Shown in pieces: positions 1-7,940 of a stretch of 40,093 nucleotides of DNA. This DNA is from CAYSLU01 sp964431965 (GTDB taxonomy: Bacteria; Verrucomicrobiota; Kiritimatiellia; CAIKKV01; CAYSLU01): NCBI GenBank assembly GCA_964431965.1, contig CAYSLU010000044.1, positions 1 through 40,093 on the forward strand. The letters run 5' to 3'. Every line of letters starts with the position of its first letter. The stretch's first letter is position 1. The notes under the pieces were generated by a model that saw nothing but the letters and a program-made list of their open reading frames with translations, had not been told where the DNA came from and made no database searches. A program made the position numbers and the translations under genes.

Positions 1-220
1 CCGTGTCTACGACGACGTCCGGCGACACGGGCACAGCCGCGCGCTCGAGCGCGGCGGCGTCATTCTTGTCCGCCTGGACGCGGCGGACGCGGGCGTCCAG
101 CTCGAACCGCCGCGAATCCTTCCCTCGCGTGAGCACGGTCACATCGTGCCCGCGACGCGCCAGTCCGTTCGCGACGTGATGGCCGACTTCGCCCGTTCCG
201 CCCATCACCAGCATGCGCAT
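1..220 (-). CDS. NAD(P)-binding epimerase/dehydratase-like protein, N-terminal part
   Basis: The first 73 codons of a minus-strand gene that continues past the left edge. The protein begins MRMLVMGGTGEVGHHVANGL, a beta strand followed by the glycine-rich GGTGEVG turn of a Rossmann NAD(P)-binding fold, as in extended and atypical SDR proteins (NAD-dependent epimerases, NmrA-like). The next strand, HDVTVLTRG, ends in a basic patch typical of nucleotide discrimination. The catalytic Tyr-x-x-x-Lys and substrate-binding regions lie outside the window, so the reaction cannot be assigned. ATG at 220 was chosen as the first in-frame start. A second ATG two codons later (214) is equally possible. Confidence 0.75.
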   Translation of the reverse strand, partial: MRMLVMGGTGEVGHHVANGLARRGHDVTVLTRGKDSRRFELDARVRRVQADKNDAAALERAAVPVSPDVVVDT

Positions 221-327
221 GGATCGCCTCCGGTCACCTGAGCCAACCGCACCAGGGGAACTATGCGCCGGGCAGACCATGAAGGCGAGATCCACGCTCG
301 CCCCCCGGACGTCGTCCCAACCGACAG

Positions 328-1127
328 AACGGACGGAACGGAAGTTTGCCCATCGTGTTGCGGAGACCCATATCAGAGTGCTGCAACACGGCTCTGCCGT
401 GCACGGACAGTTGTCTCTCCGGCGAGTCTCGGGCAAGCTGTCTGGCATCGGAGCGGGCATTCGGTTCCCGACGGGGCATCGTGGGGGGAGGGACGGAATG
501 TACAAACAGACCCAAGGCGAAGGCAAAGGGAAGGCGTTGGCGTCCGGCGCTGCTGAGCGCGTGTATGGGCAGCACAGCGGCTACCGCAAGCTGAAGGCGT
601 ACCAGGTGGCCGAACTTCTGTACGACTTTACCTGTCGATTCTGCGACCGCTACATTCTCCGGAGCGACCGCCATCACGATCAGATGGTCCAAGCAGCCCG
701 CAGCGGCTACCAGAATATTGCCGAAGGGAGTGAAGACAGTGCCACGAGCAAGAAGCTCGAAATGAACCTGACCAACGTGGCACGGTCCAGTCTGGACGAA
801 TGCCGAAAGGACTACATCAAGCACCTATCGCGCCGGAAACTGCGACACTGGAGTGATGGCGACGCCGCATTCGCCGAAGCGCGGCTCCTCCGTCCCTCAA
901 CCCTGACGGAAGCAGCCGCCTGGGTGAACCGGCCAGGTTGTTCCGAACCCGTCGAAGAGCGCGCCGCCAATCTGGGCGCAATTCTGGCCACACAGGCTCA
1001 CTGGCTGACCGAGCGTCTAATGGACCGCCAAGCCCGCGACTTTGAAGCCGGCGGCGGCTTCTCCGAGCGCCTCTACCGGGCACGCACCGGACCCGCTTCC
1101 CGATCCGTTGAGTCCGTTTCGTCCGTT
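328..1127. repeat. Inverted 15-mers flanking the four-helix-bundle gene
   Basis: AACGGACGGAACGGA at 328-342 and, in inverted orientation, TCCGTTTCGTCCGTT at 1113-1127 match at 14 of 15 positions. They bracket the four-helix gene: the left arm is upstream of its start and the right arm lies in its last codons (the Ser/Val-rich tail). Both are short runs of a CGGA(C/A)-type hexamer. They may be two independent low-complexity tracts, or ends of a small mobile unit. No transposase gene is present, and the 221-497 leader otherwise shows only a weak 7-bp inverted pair (GTGTTGC 355-361, GCAACAC 383-389). Confidence 0.45.
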
Positions 1128-1151
1128 GCTCCGCCTGCCGAACAAGCATAG
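498..1151 (+). CDS. Four-helix-bundle protein with suffix domain (23S rRNA IVS-protein family)
   Basis: 217 aa. Residues about 23-115 carry the hallmark core of the family related to proteins encoded by 23S rRNA intervening sequences: YRKLKAYQVAELLYDFTCRF, then DQMVQAARSGYQNIAEGS and SKKLEMNLTNVARSSLDE, which form amphipathic helices. The C-terminal extension (roughly 116-200, with DRQARDFEAGGGFSERLYRAR near the end) matches the free-standing 'suffix domain' version found in PVC-type bacteria, where the molecular role is unknown. The ATG at 498 is preceded by the purine-rich GGGGGGAGGGACGGA. The frame is open upstream to 213, but that part has no family similarity. The gene stands alone between a left-edge gene and ispG, and converges on ispG with a 29-bp gap. 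The last residues (SVESVSSV) come from a degenerate hexamer repeat. Confidence 0.85.
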   Translation: MYKQTQGEGKGKALASGAAERVYGQHSGYRKLKAYQVAELLYDFTCRFCDRYILRSDRHHDQMVQAARSGYQNIAEGSEDSATSKKLEMNLTNVARSSLDECRKDYIKHLSRRKLRHWSDGDAAFAEARLLRPSTLTEAAAWVNRPGCSEPVEERAANLGAILATQAHWLTERLMDRQARDFEAGGGFSERLYRARTGPASRSVESVSSVAPPAEQA

Positions 1152-1180
1152 GCTCCTGATGGGTGCTCCCCGAATGCGAG

Positions 1181-2296
1181 TCAGGGCGTGCCGGTTCCCG
1201 GCGCTCGGACACCCCATGCTCGGACGCGTTCCATCAAGGCGGCCACCGCCTCGGCTTCCGGAACCGTGGCCACGTGCTCGCCGGCCACGTACAGGGCCAC
1301 GCGCCCCTTGCCGCCGGCGATGGCGATGTCCGCGTCCCGCGCCTCGCCCGGACCGTTTACGACGCAGCCCATGACCGCGACGCGCGGCAGCGACGCCCCC
1401 GGATTCTCGCGATGGTAGCGGTCGAGTTCGCCCTCGACCTCCTGGGCCAGCCGCACGATGTCAACCTGGACGCGGCCGCACGTCGGGCAGGACGTGACCG
1501 ATGGCCCCGGCGGGCGCAGCCCCAGGCTGCGCAGGAGTTCGAGCCCGACCCGGACCTCCCGGGCGGGCGTGTCCGTCAGCGACACGCGAATCGTGTCGCC
1601 GATGCCCTCCGCCAGCAGGATGCCCATCGCGACGCTCGACCGGACCGTGCCGGCCATGAACGTGCCGGCCTCCGTCACCCCCAGGTGCAGCGGGTAGTCC
1701 GTACGCGCCGAGAGGAGTCGGTAGGCGGCGACGGTTCGCGCGACATCGGACGCCTTTACGGAGATCTTGATCTCGCTGTACCCGGCATCCTCGAGCAGGC
1801 GCACATGCCCCATGGCGCTTTCGACCAGCGCCTCAGCCGTCGCCCCGCCGTGCTTCGCGAGGAGCTCCTTCTCGAGCGATCCCGCGTTGACCCCGATCCG
1901 GATCGGCACCCGGCGCGGCGCCGCCGCCGCCACGACTTCGCGCACATGGGCGGGGCCGCCGATGTTGCCCGGATTGATCCGCAGGCCGGCCACGCCGGCC
2001 TCGAGGGCGGCCAGGGCCAGCCGGTGGTTGAAATGGATGTCGGCAATGACCGGAATTCGCGACTGCCCCACGATCGCGGCCAAGGCCCGGGCCGCTGCCT
2101 CGTCGGGCACCGCCAGTCGGATGATCTCGCACCCCGCCTGCGCCAGTTCGACGATCTGCGCCGCCGTGGCCGTGACGTCGCGCGTGTCCGTCTTGGTCAT
2201 CGACTGCACGCTCACCGGAGCGCCGCCACCGACCGCCACGGAACCGACGAGGATGCGCCGCGTGGCGCGCCGCGGGATGGCGACCGGCTCGTGCAT
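1181..2296 (-). CDS. ispG: 4-hydroxy-3-methylbut-2-enyl diphosphate synthase
   Basis: 371 aa. IspG (GcpE) makes HMBPP from methylerythritol cyclodiphosphate, the penultimate MEP-pathway step, using a [4Fe-4S] cluster in the cytosol. The N-terminal TIM barrel starts with GGGAPVSVQSMTKTDT (about 23-38) and has the conserved INPGNIG (107-113) and TEAGTFMAGTVRSSV (208-222). The C-terminal reductase-like domain has the cluster ligands Cys270-Pro-Thr-Cys273 and Cys311 in MGCVVNGPGEA, with Glu318 as the fourth ligand. This is the short form, without the extra domain seen in plant and some bacterial enzymes. The start at 2296 follows GGAGGAATCCCC. The frame extends seven codons upstream, where it would overlap rseP. 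It is the last gene of the uppS-cdsA-dxr-rseP-ispG run, 17 bp after rseP. Confidence 0.97.
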   Translation of the reverse strand: MHEPVAIPRRATRRILVGSVAVGGGAPVSVQSMTKTDTRDVTATAAQIVELAQAGCEIIRLAVPDEAAARALAAIVGQSRIPVIADIHFNHRLALAALEAGVAGLRINPGNIGGPAHVREVVAAAAPRRVPIRIGVNAGSLEKELLAKHGGATAEALVESAMGHVRLLEDAGYSEIKISVKASDVARTVAAYRLLSARTDYPLHLGVTEAGTFMAGTVRSSVAMGILLAEGIGDTIRVSLTDTPAREVRVGLELLRSLGLRPPGPSVTSCPTCGRVQVDIVRLAQEVEGELDRYHRENPGASLPRVAVMGCVVNGPGEARDADIAIAGGKGRVALYVAGEHVATVPEAEAVAALMERVRAWGVRAPGTGTP

Positions 2297-2313
2297 GGGG
2301 ATTCCTCCGGGTG

Positions 2314-3750
2314 TCACCGGCCGGCCGGGGCGGGAGCCGCCTCCGCCGACGCGCCTGCGCCGTTCGTCGCCGCCGCATGCTGCGGAACGGCATTCGTCGC
2401 CGCCGCCCGACTGAGCACCTTGCGGATATTGGCCAGCCGGCCGATATCCCGGAAGGACAGGAAGATCATCAGGCCGATCAGCACGACGGCGAACACGTTC
2501 ACGAGCGCGTCGGCCACGCGCGGGTGCACGCGGCGGCGAGTCACGATCTCCCAGACCGCGAACATGATGTGCCCGCCGTCCAGAACCGGGAACGGCAGCA
2601 GGTTGATGATCGCCAGGTTGACGTTCAGGAACCGCGTGAAGCTGAGGGCGGCCAGCAGGCTGACCTTCACGACGTACCAGAACGTGACCAGGATCATGGG
2701 CGGGCCGCCAATGCCTTCGGCCGCCTGCCTCGCCTCCCGCGGCGTAACCAGCGCGCGCAGCATGCGGACGATGGCGGTGGCGTCATGCCGGATCTGGTCC
2801 AGCGGGGGGCGCTGCGCCAGCTCGTCCATCTGGATGCCCATCGTATCGAAGTGGATGCCGATGCGAGCCCGGCCGAGCTCGGGATCCAGCTCGGGGGTCA
2901 CCTGCATCTCCAGGGTCTTGCCCTGGCGCAGCACCGTCACCGGCACGGTCCGATCCGGGCGCTGGGCGACCAGCTCCACGAGGTGCCGATTGCTGCCGAC
3001 GCGGATGCCGTCGAAGGTCTTGATGACGTCGCCGCTCTGCATGCCGGCCCGGTCCGCGCTCTTGCCGGACTCCACGGTGAGAACCCGGCTGGGCGCCCCG
3101 GACTCGATGCCCGGGATCGTCCGGATGCCGAAGTCGTCCTTGGCGGTGTCGAGCGACCACGTGATGACCGCATCCTCATGTCGCACGGCCAGCGTCACGT
3201 TGGACGCGAGCGTGGCGAGCTGCAGGAACTCCTGCCACGTGCCGACGCTCTCGCTGTTGACGGACAGGATCTCGTCGCCCGCGCGAAGTCCGGTCGCGAA
3301 GGCCGCGCTGTTGGTGTCCACGTACCCGAGGATCGGGTGCTCGGCGATGCCGGATTCGGACGGCTTCGAAAGCAGGAACACGACCCACGCGAGCGCGACG
3401 GCCAGGAGGATGTTCCCGATCGAGCCGGCCACGGACACGAGGAACTTCTTGCCGGGCGTCACGGGCGGATACGCCCCGCCCCCCGCCGTCCCCTCCTGGC
3501 CCTGGATGCGCGCCATGCCGGAAGGATCAAGTTGGGGCAACGCCACGTAGCCACCGAACGGCACGATGCCGATCTTGTACGTGATCCCCTTCCGGGTGCG
3601 CTTCCAGATCGCCGGCCCGAAGCCGATCGAGAACACTTCGACCACGAGCCCGAGCCGCCGGGCGACGAGGAAATGGCCCAGTTCGTGCACGAAAATCGTC
3701 AAGCTGAAAAGGAACAGCACCACCAGCACGACATAGATCTCAGACAACAT
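2314..3750 (-). CDS. rseP: RIP metalloprotease RseP (site-2 protease, M50)
   Basis: 478 aa inner-membrane zinc protease that cleaves transmembrane substrates such as anti-sigma factors and signal-peptide remnants. TM1 holds the zinc site HELGH (22-26). The LDG motif that supplies the third ligand is at 390-392 in LLPFPVLDGGHIMFAVWE. Two PDZ-like segments lie between them: one around GLRAGDEILSVNSESVGTW, the other around AGMQSGDVIKTFDGIRV. At least three further hydrophobic segments are visible. Residues after about 440 form an Ala-rich, apparently disordered tail (TNAVPQHAAATNGAGAS), which is unusual for the family. The ATG at 3750 is preceded by AAAGGCGGAGC. Its neighbours dxr (18-bp gap) and ispG (17-bp gap) give the common bacterial cdsA-dxr-rseP order. 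Confidence 0.96.
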   Translation of the reverse strand: MLSEIYVVLVVLFLFSLTIFVHELGHFLVARRLGLVVEVFSIGFGPAIWKRTRKGITYKIGIVPFGGYVALPQLDPSGMARIQGQEGTAGGGAYPPVTPGKKFLVSVAGSIGNILLAVALAWVVFLLSKPSESGIAEHPILGYVDTNSAAFATGLRAGDEILSVNSESVGTWQEFLQLATLASNVTLAVRHEDAVITWSLDTAKDDFGIRTIPGIESGAPSRVLTVESGKSADRAGMQSGDVIKTFDGIRVGSNRHLVELVAQRPDRTVPVTVLRQGKTLEMQVTPELDPELGRARIGIHFDTMGIQMDELAQRPPLDQIRHDATAIVRMLRALVTPREARQAAEGIGGPPMILVTFWYVVKVSLLAALSFTRFLNVNLAIINLLPFPVLDGGHIMFAVWEIVTRRRVHPRVADALVNVFAVVLIGLMIFLSFRDIGRLANIRKVLSRAAATNAVPQHAAATNGAGASAEAAPAPAGR

Positions 3751-3768
3751 GCTCCGCCTTTCCGGGGA

Positions 3769-4914
3769 TCAGCCCGCGGCTTCCGCCTCGCAGCGGGCCC
3801 ACCGGTCCGCCTCAATCACATCTTCCAGTCCGGGCCGGCGCGCCACGCGGTGGCGACCCATGACGGCCTCAACGGTATGCCAGATGCCCGAGAACCGCAA
3901 CTGTCCGCGCAGGAACCGCTGCACCGCCACCTCGTTGGCTGCGTTGAGAACAGCCGGCAGGGTGCCGCCGGTCTCGGCCGCCTCGCGGGCCAGCCGCAGG
4001 CAAGGGAACCGCCGGTCATCCGGCGTGGCGAAATGCAGCGCGCCCAGCCGGGCCAGATTCAGCAGCGGCAGGCCGCTCTCCACGCGCTCGGGGCAGGTCA
4101 GCGCGTACTGAATGGCGAAGCGCATGTCCGGCAGGCTAAGCTGCGCCAGCATGGCGCCGTCGCGGAACTCGACCAGCGAATGCACGATGCTCTCCGGGTG
4201 GACGACGACATCGATCTGCTTCAGCGGCACGCCGAACAGCCAGTGCGCCTCCATCACCTCCAGCCCCTTGTTCATCATGGTCGCCGAATCGATGGTGACC
4301 TTGTGCCCCATGACCCAGCGGGGGTGCGCCAGCACCTCCTGCACGGTCACGCGGTCGAAGTTGACTCGCAGGCGGGCGCCGAACGGCCCGCCGGAAGCCG
4401 TGAGCAGGATCCGCCGCACCCCCTCGGAGGCGCGCCCCTCCAGGCACTGGAAGACCGCGCTGTGCTCGCTGTCCACGGGCAGGATCCGGACGCCCTTCCG
4501 GGCGCACGCCCGCATCACCATGGCGCCGGCGGTGACGAGCACCTCCTTCGTCGCCAGCGCGACATCGGTCCCCGCCTCGACTGCGGCCATCACCGGGCGC
4601 AAGCCGGCCGTCCCCACCACGGCACACACCACGACGTCCGCCCGCCGAAGCGCCGCCAACGCCTCGAGCCCCTCGGCCCCCCCGTACACGCGCACGCCGC
4701 GCGGCGCGCGGCGGCGGCAGGCCTCGGCCGCCGCCGGGTCCTCCACGGCCACCGCCCGCACGCCAAAGCGGCGGGCCTGATCGAGCACGCGGCGGTAGTT
4801 GCGGCGGACGGCCAGGCCGATGACGTTGAACCGGCCCGGCAGCGCCTCCACGACGCGCAGAGCGTTCTCCCCGATGGATCCGCTGCTGCCGAGGATGACG
4901 ATGTTCTTCTTCAT
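3769..4914 (-). CDS. dxr: 1-deoxy-D-xylulose 5-phosphate reductoisomerase
   Basis: 381 aa, close to the usual length. It converts DXP to MEP with NADPH and a divalent metal, the committed step of the MEP pathway. The N-terminal Rossmann motif is GSSGSIG (9-15). Lys123-Glu124 lie in ATKEVLV. The metal triad is Asp148, Glu150 (VDSEHSA) and Glu219 (MMNKGLEVMEAHW). The flexible lid has the conserved HPRWVMGHKVTIDSATM (197-213). The start codon overlaps the cdsA stop as ATGA (4914-4911), which suggests translational coupling. Together with ispG and uppS it links isoprenoid precursor supply to the undecaprenyl carrier in one transcription unit. Confidence 0.97.
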   Translation of the reverse strand: MKKNIVILGSSGSIGENALRVVEALPGRFNVIGLAVRRNYRRVLDQARRFGVRAVAVEDPAAAEACRRRAPRGVRVYGGAEGLEALAALRRADVVVCAVVGTAGLRPVMAAVEAGTDVALATKEVLVTAGAMVMRACARKGVRILPVDSEHSAVFQCLEGRASEGVRRILLTASGGPFGARLRVNFDRVTVQEVLAHPRWVMGHKVTIDSATMMNKGLEVMEAHWLFGVPLKQIDVVVHPESIVHSLVEFRDGAMLAQLSLPDMRFAIQYALTCPERVESGLPLLNLARLGALHFATPDDRRFPCLRLAREAAETGGTLPAVLNAANEVAVQRFLRGQLRFSGIWHTVEAVMGRHRVARRPGLEDVIEADRWARCEAEAAG

Positions 4915-5819
4915 GGCTGCGGCAGGAAGAAGCGGGCGTAGTAGTAAAGCACCGGCGCCGCGAACAGCAGGCTATCCAGAATGTCAAGGATGCCGCCGAG
5001 CCCGGGAATGCTCATGCCCGAATCCTTGGTGCCGGAGGCGCGCTTGAGCAGCGACTCGGCCAGATCGCCCACGACGCCCACCAGCGGCAGCAGGACGCCC
5101 AGGATCACGGCATCCCAGACCGTCATGGCCAGAGCGCCGAACTCGGCCACGCCGGACTCCCCGGGAACCTGTCGCGCAAAGAAGAAGATCAGGCTCGCGG
5201 CCAGACCCGCGGCGATGCCGCCGTAGAACCCCTCCCACGTCTTCCGCGGGGAAATCCGGGGAATCAGCTTGTGGCGCCCCAGCAGCGTGCCGGCAAAGTA
5301 GGCCCCCGTGTCCATCGCCTTCACGACGACCACGAGGTAGAAGATCAGCAGGCGCCCGGTCTGTCCGGCCGGCTCCGTCCACACCCCGTCGCCCCACCCG
5401 AACGCCAGCTTCGTGAAGAAGTTGAACAGAAACGGAACGTACAGGACCCCCAGGAGCGTGCACCCCATCGTCTGGAACGGCTGCAGGTTGTGCTTCTGGG
5501 GAAACTGGCGGACGATCACGGCCAGGATGATGCACAGCAGCGTCAGCCACTCCAGCTCGGCGCTCTGCGCGGAGGGGTTCCGGTCGGTCGCGAACTGGAG
5601 CGTCCAGAAGGTGACGGTGATGAGGGCGCCGCCGGCGACGGTGCCCAGCACGCTGAAGACCGGCAGGCCCGCGGCCCGGACGAGACCGTGATACTCGCGC
5701 ACTCCCAGCGCCGACACGACCAGCATCAGCACCCAGATGCCGACCGCCGGAAGGTAGCAGGAGGCCAGAATCAGGCCCGCCACCAGCAGCACTCCGCTGA
5801 ACACGCGCTTACTCAACAT
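4911..5819 (-). CDS. cdsA: Phosphatidate cytidylyltransferase
   Basis: 302 aa integral membrane enzyme that makes CDP-diacylglycerol from phosphatidate and CTP for phospholipid synthesis. There are about seven or eight hydrophobic segments, starting with VFSGVLLVAGLILASCYL. The C-terminal family signature, from about residue 248, includes GDLAESLLKRASGTKDSG and PGLGGILDILDSLLF, with the Lys-Asp pair at 265-266 and Asp279/Asp282. The earlier SPRKTWEGFYGG segment is also typical. The start at 5819 follows GGAGGAGATCCCCGCC, 21 bp after uppS. The TGA stop overlaps the dxr ATG. Confidence 0.96.
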   Translation of the reverse strand: MLSKRVFSGVLLVAGLILASCYLPAVGIWVLMLVVSALGVREYHGLVRAAGLPVFSVLGTVAGGALITVTFWTLQFATDRNPSAQSAELEWLTLLCIILAVIVRQFPQKHNLQPFQTMGCTLLGVLYVPFLFNFFTKLAFGWGDGVWTEPAGQTGRLLIFYLVVVVKAMDTGAYFAGTLLGRHKLIPRISPRKTWEGFYGGIAAGLAASLIFFFARQVPGESGVAEFGALAMTVWDAVILGVLLPLVGVVGDLAESLLKRASGTKDSGMSIPGLGGILDILDSLLFAAPVLYYYARFFLPQP

Positions 5820-5840
5820 GGCGGGGATCTCCTCCGCTCG

Positions 5841-6545
5841 TCACACGCCCCCGAACCGGCGGTGGCGCCGGCCGTACTCCTCGATCGCGGCGGCAAACTG
5901 CGGCTCGCGGAAATCGGGCCACAGGACGTCCGTGATGTACAGCTCCGCGTATGAAACCTGCCAGAGCAGGAAGTTGCTGATCCGCATCTCGCCGCTCGTC
6001 CGGATCAACAGGTCGGGGTCCGGAATGTCCGGGGCGTACAGGTGCGCCGACACCGTCGCCTCGTCGATCGACTCGATGTCCAGCCGTCCGTCCCGGGCCT
6101 GGCGCGCAATCTCCCGCACCGCGTGGGCGATCTCGGTCCGCCCCCCGTACCCCAGCGCGAGGACGAGCGTGCGCTCCGCGTAGTGCGCGGTCGCCGCGCA
6201 CACCCGCTTCAGCTCGGCCCGCACGTTATCCGGGAAGTCCTCCAGCCGGCCGATCGCGCGCAGGCGGACCTGGTTCTCGTGCAGCTCCGACTCCCGCTCG
6301 CGCAGGAACTTGACGAGCAGGCGCATGAGCCCCTCGATCTCCGCCTTGGGCCGACGCCAGTTCTCGACGCTGAACGCGTACAGCGTCAGGTAGCGGATTC
6401 CCCACTTCTTGCACGCCCGGAGCGCGGCGCGCACGGACTCGGCGCCGGCTTCATGGCCGCGCAGGCGCGGCTGGCCGCGCTGCTGGGCCCAGCGGCCGTT
6501 GCCGTCCATGATGATCGCCACGTGCTGTGGTATCTTCTGGTCCAT
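5841..6545 (-). CDS. uppS: Isoprenyl transferase (undecaprenyl diphosphate synthase)
   Basis: 234 aa cis-prenyltransferase. It condenses IPP onto farnesyl diphosphate to build the lipid carrier used for peptidoglycan and surface glycans. The N-terminal IIMDGNGRWAQQRG carries the Mg2+-binding Asp14. Also present are RGHEAGAESVR, YAFSVENWRRP, and the C-terminal IPDPDLLIRTSGEMRISNFL followed by LWQVSYAELYITDVLWPDF, all diagnostic of UppS. Chain length cannot be read from sequence alone. The ATG at 6545 is preceded by GGGGTAGGACCG. It is the first gene of the lipid/isoprenoid block, 33 bp after purA. Its product serves the adjacent polysaccharide genes. Confidence 0.96.
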   Translation of the reverse strand: MDQKIPQHVAIIMDGNGRWAQQRGQPRLRGHEAGAESVRAALRACKKWGIRYLTLYAFSVENWRRPKAEIEGLMRLLVKFLRERESELHENQVRLRAIGRLEDFPDNVRAELKRVCAATAHYAERTLVLALGYGGRTEIAHAVREIARQARDGRLDIESIDEATVSAHLYAPDIPDPDLLIRTSGEMRISNFLLWQVSYAELYITDVLWPDFREPQFAAAIEEYGRRHRRFGGV

Positions 6546-6578
6546 CGGTCCTACCCCGCCGCCGCCCGGAGGCGGCGG

Positions 6579-7856
6579 CTAGCGATCGATCACCAGCGTG
6601 CTGGCCCGCGACGGGCCGATCGACAGCATGCCGAGCGACGCGCCCGAGAGCGCGCACAGCCGGTCGACGTAGGCCCGCGCGCGCGGCGGCAGATCCTCAA
6701 GCCGCGTGACGTCCCGCGTGCTGGTCTTCCAGCCCGGCATTTCCTCGTACACCGGCCGGCAACGCTCCAGGATGCGCACGTTGCCGGGAATGGTCTCGTA
6801 GAGCTTCCCGTCGCACTCATAGGCCGTGCACAGGCGGATCGCCGGCAGCGTGTCCAGCACGTCGAGCTTGGTCACCGCCAGCCGGTCGATGCCGTTCACC
6901 ATGACGGCGTAGCGGACGACCACCGCGTCGAACCAGCCGCAGCGGCGCGGGCGGCCCGTTGTGGCCCCGAACTCGTTGCCTTCCTTGCCGAGCAGCTTCC
7001 CCACGTCATCGACCAGCTCGGTCGGGAACGGCCCCTCTCCGACGCGCGTTGTGTAGGCCTTCGCCACGCCGAGGATGCGGTGGATGTGCCGCGGCGCCAC
7101 GCCCGTCCCGGTGCAGGCGCCGCCCGAGGTGGCGCTGGACGACGTGACGAACGGATAGGTCCCGAAGTCGATGTCCAGCATCGTCCCCTGCGCGCCCTCG
7201 AACAGGATCGAGCGGCCCGCCGCCACGGCGGCGTTCAACTCGCTCACCGTGTCCGCTATGTGCGGCTTGATCTTCTCCGCCGCACGGCTGATCTCCGCAA
7301 CGACGGCCGCCGCGTCCAGGACCTCCGCGCCAAGCGCGGCCAGGATCCGATTCTTCTCCTCCACGCGCTGCGCCAGCATCTCCGGGAACGCCGGATCCAG
7401 CATGTCCCCGACGCGCAGCCCCACCCGCGACGCCTTGTCGGCGTACGCCGGGCCGATCCCGCGCTTCGTGGTGCCGATCTTCCGGCCCTTCGCCAGACGG
7501 TCCTCGTGCCCCGCGTCGAGGAGGCGGTGGTACGGAAGCAGCAGGTGCGCCCGATCGCTCACGCTAAACCGGCGCGTCATCGGCAGCCCGCGCTGCTCGA
7601 GGTCAGTCATCTCCTTGACAAGCGCCAAGGGGTCGACGACCACGCCATTGCCGATGACGCACTCCTTGTCCGGACGCAGGATCCCGGACGGAATGAGATG
7701 CAGCACGTAGCGCTCGCTGCCGATCAGGACCGTGTGGCCGGCGTTGTTGCCGCCCTGGTACCGGACGACGATGTCGACATCGTCGGACAGCACGTCCACG
7801 ATCTTGCCCTTGCCTTCGTCGCCCCACTGCGCGCCGATGAGAATGGTATTGGCCAT
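6579..7856 (-). CDS. purA: Adenylosuccinate synthetase
   Basis: 425 aa, normal length. It makes adenylosuccinate from IMP, GTP and aspartate, the first committed step to AMP. The N-terminal GAQWGDEGKGKIVD includes the catalytic Asp13, and GGNNAGHTV includes His41. GTTKRGIGPAYADK and GAQGTMLDIDFGTYPFVTSS are further family blocks. The GTP-binding TKLDVLD lies near the C-terminus. No clear Shine-Dalgarno is visible before ATG 7856. It sits between the DegT aminotransferase and uppS on the same strand, with no evident functional link beyond shared transcription. Confidence 0.97.
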   Translation of the reverse strand: MANTILIGAQWGDEGKGKIVDVLSDDVDIVVRYQGGNNAGHTVLIGSERYVLHLIPSGILRPDKECVIGNGVVVDPLALVKEMTDLEQRGLPMTRRFSVSDRAHLLLPYHRLLDAGHEDRLAKGRKIGTTKRGIGPAYADKASRVGLRVGDMLDPAFPEMLAQRVEEKNRILAALGAEVLDAAAVVAEISRAAEKIKPHIADTVSELNAAVAAGRSILFEGAQGTMLDIDFGTYPFVTSSSATSGGACTGTGVAPRHIHRILGVAKAYTTRVGEGPFPTELVDDVGKLLGKEGNEFGATTGRPRRCGWFDAVVVRYAVMVNGIDRLAVTKLDVLDTLPAIRLCTAYECDGKLYETIPGNVRILERCRPVYEEMPGWKTSTRDVTRLEDLPPRARAYVDRLCALSGASLGMLSIGPSRASTLVIDR

Positions 7857-7940
7857 GAAATAAGAGGGTTGTTAGGGGTTAGTGGTTGTATGGTTGATGC
7901 CCGTCGGTCGATGGGCCGGGCCGATGGGGCGCCGGGCGCC

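Noticed and set aside
1163..4941. Long plus-strand open frames (795 and 876 codons) opposite ispG, rseP and dxr
   Set aside because: They are antisense to well-recognised genes, are Arg/His/Ala/Pro-rich, and show no domain motifs. They are GC-driven shadows.
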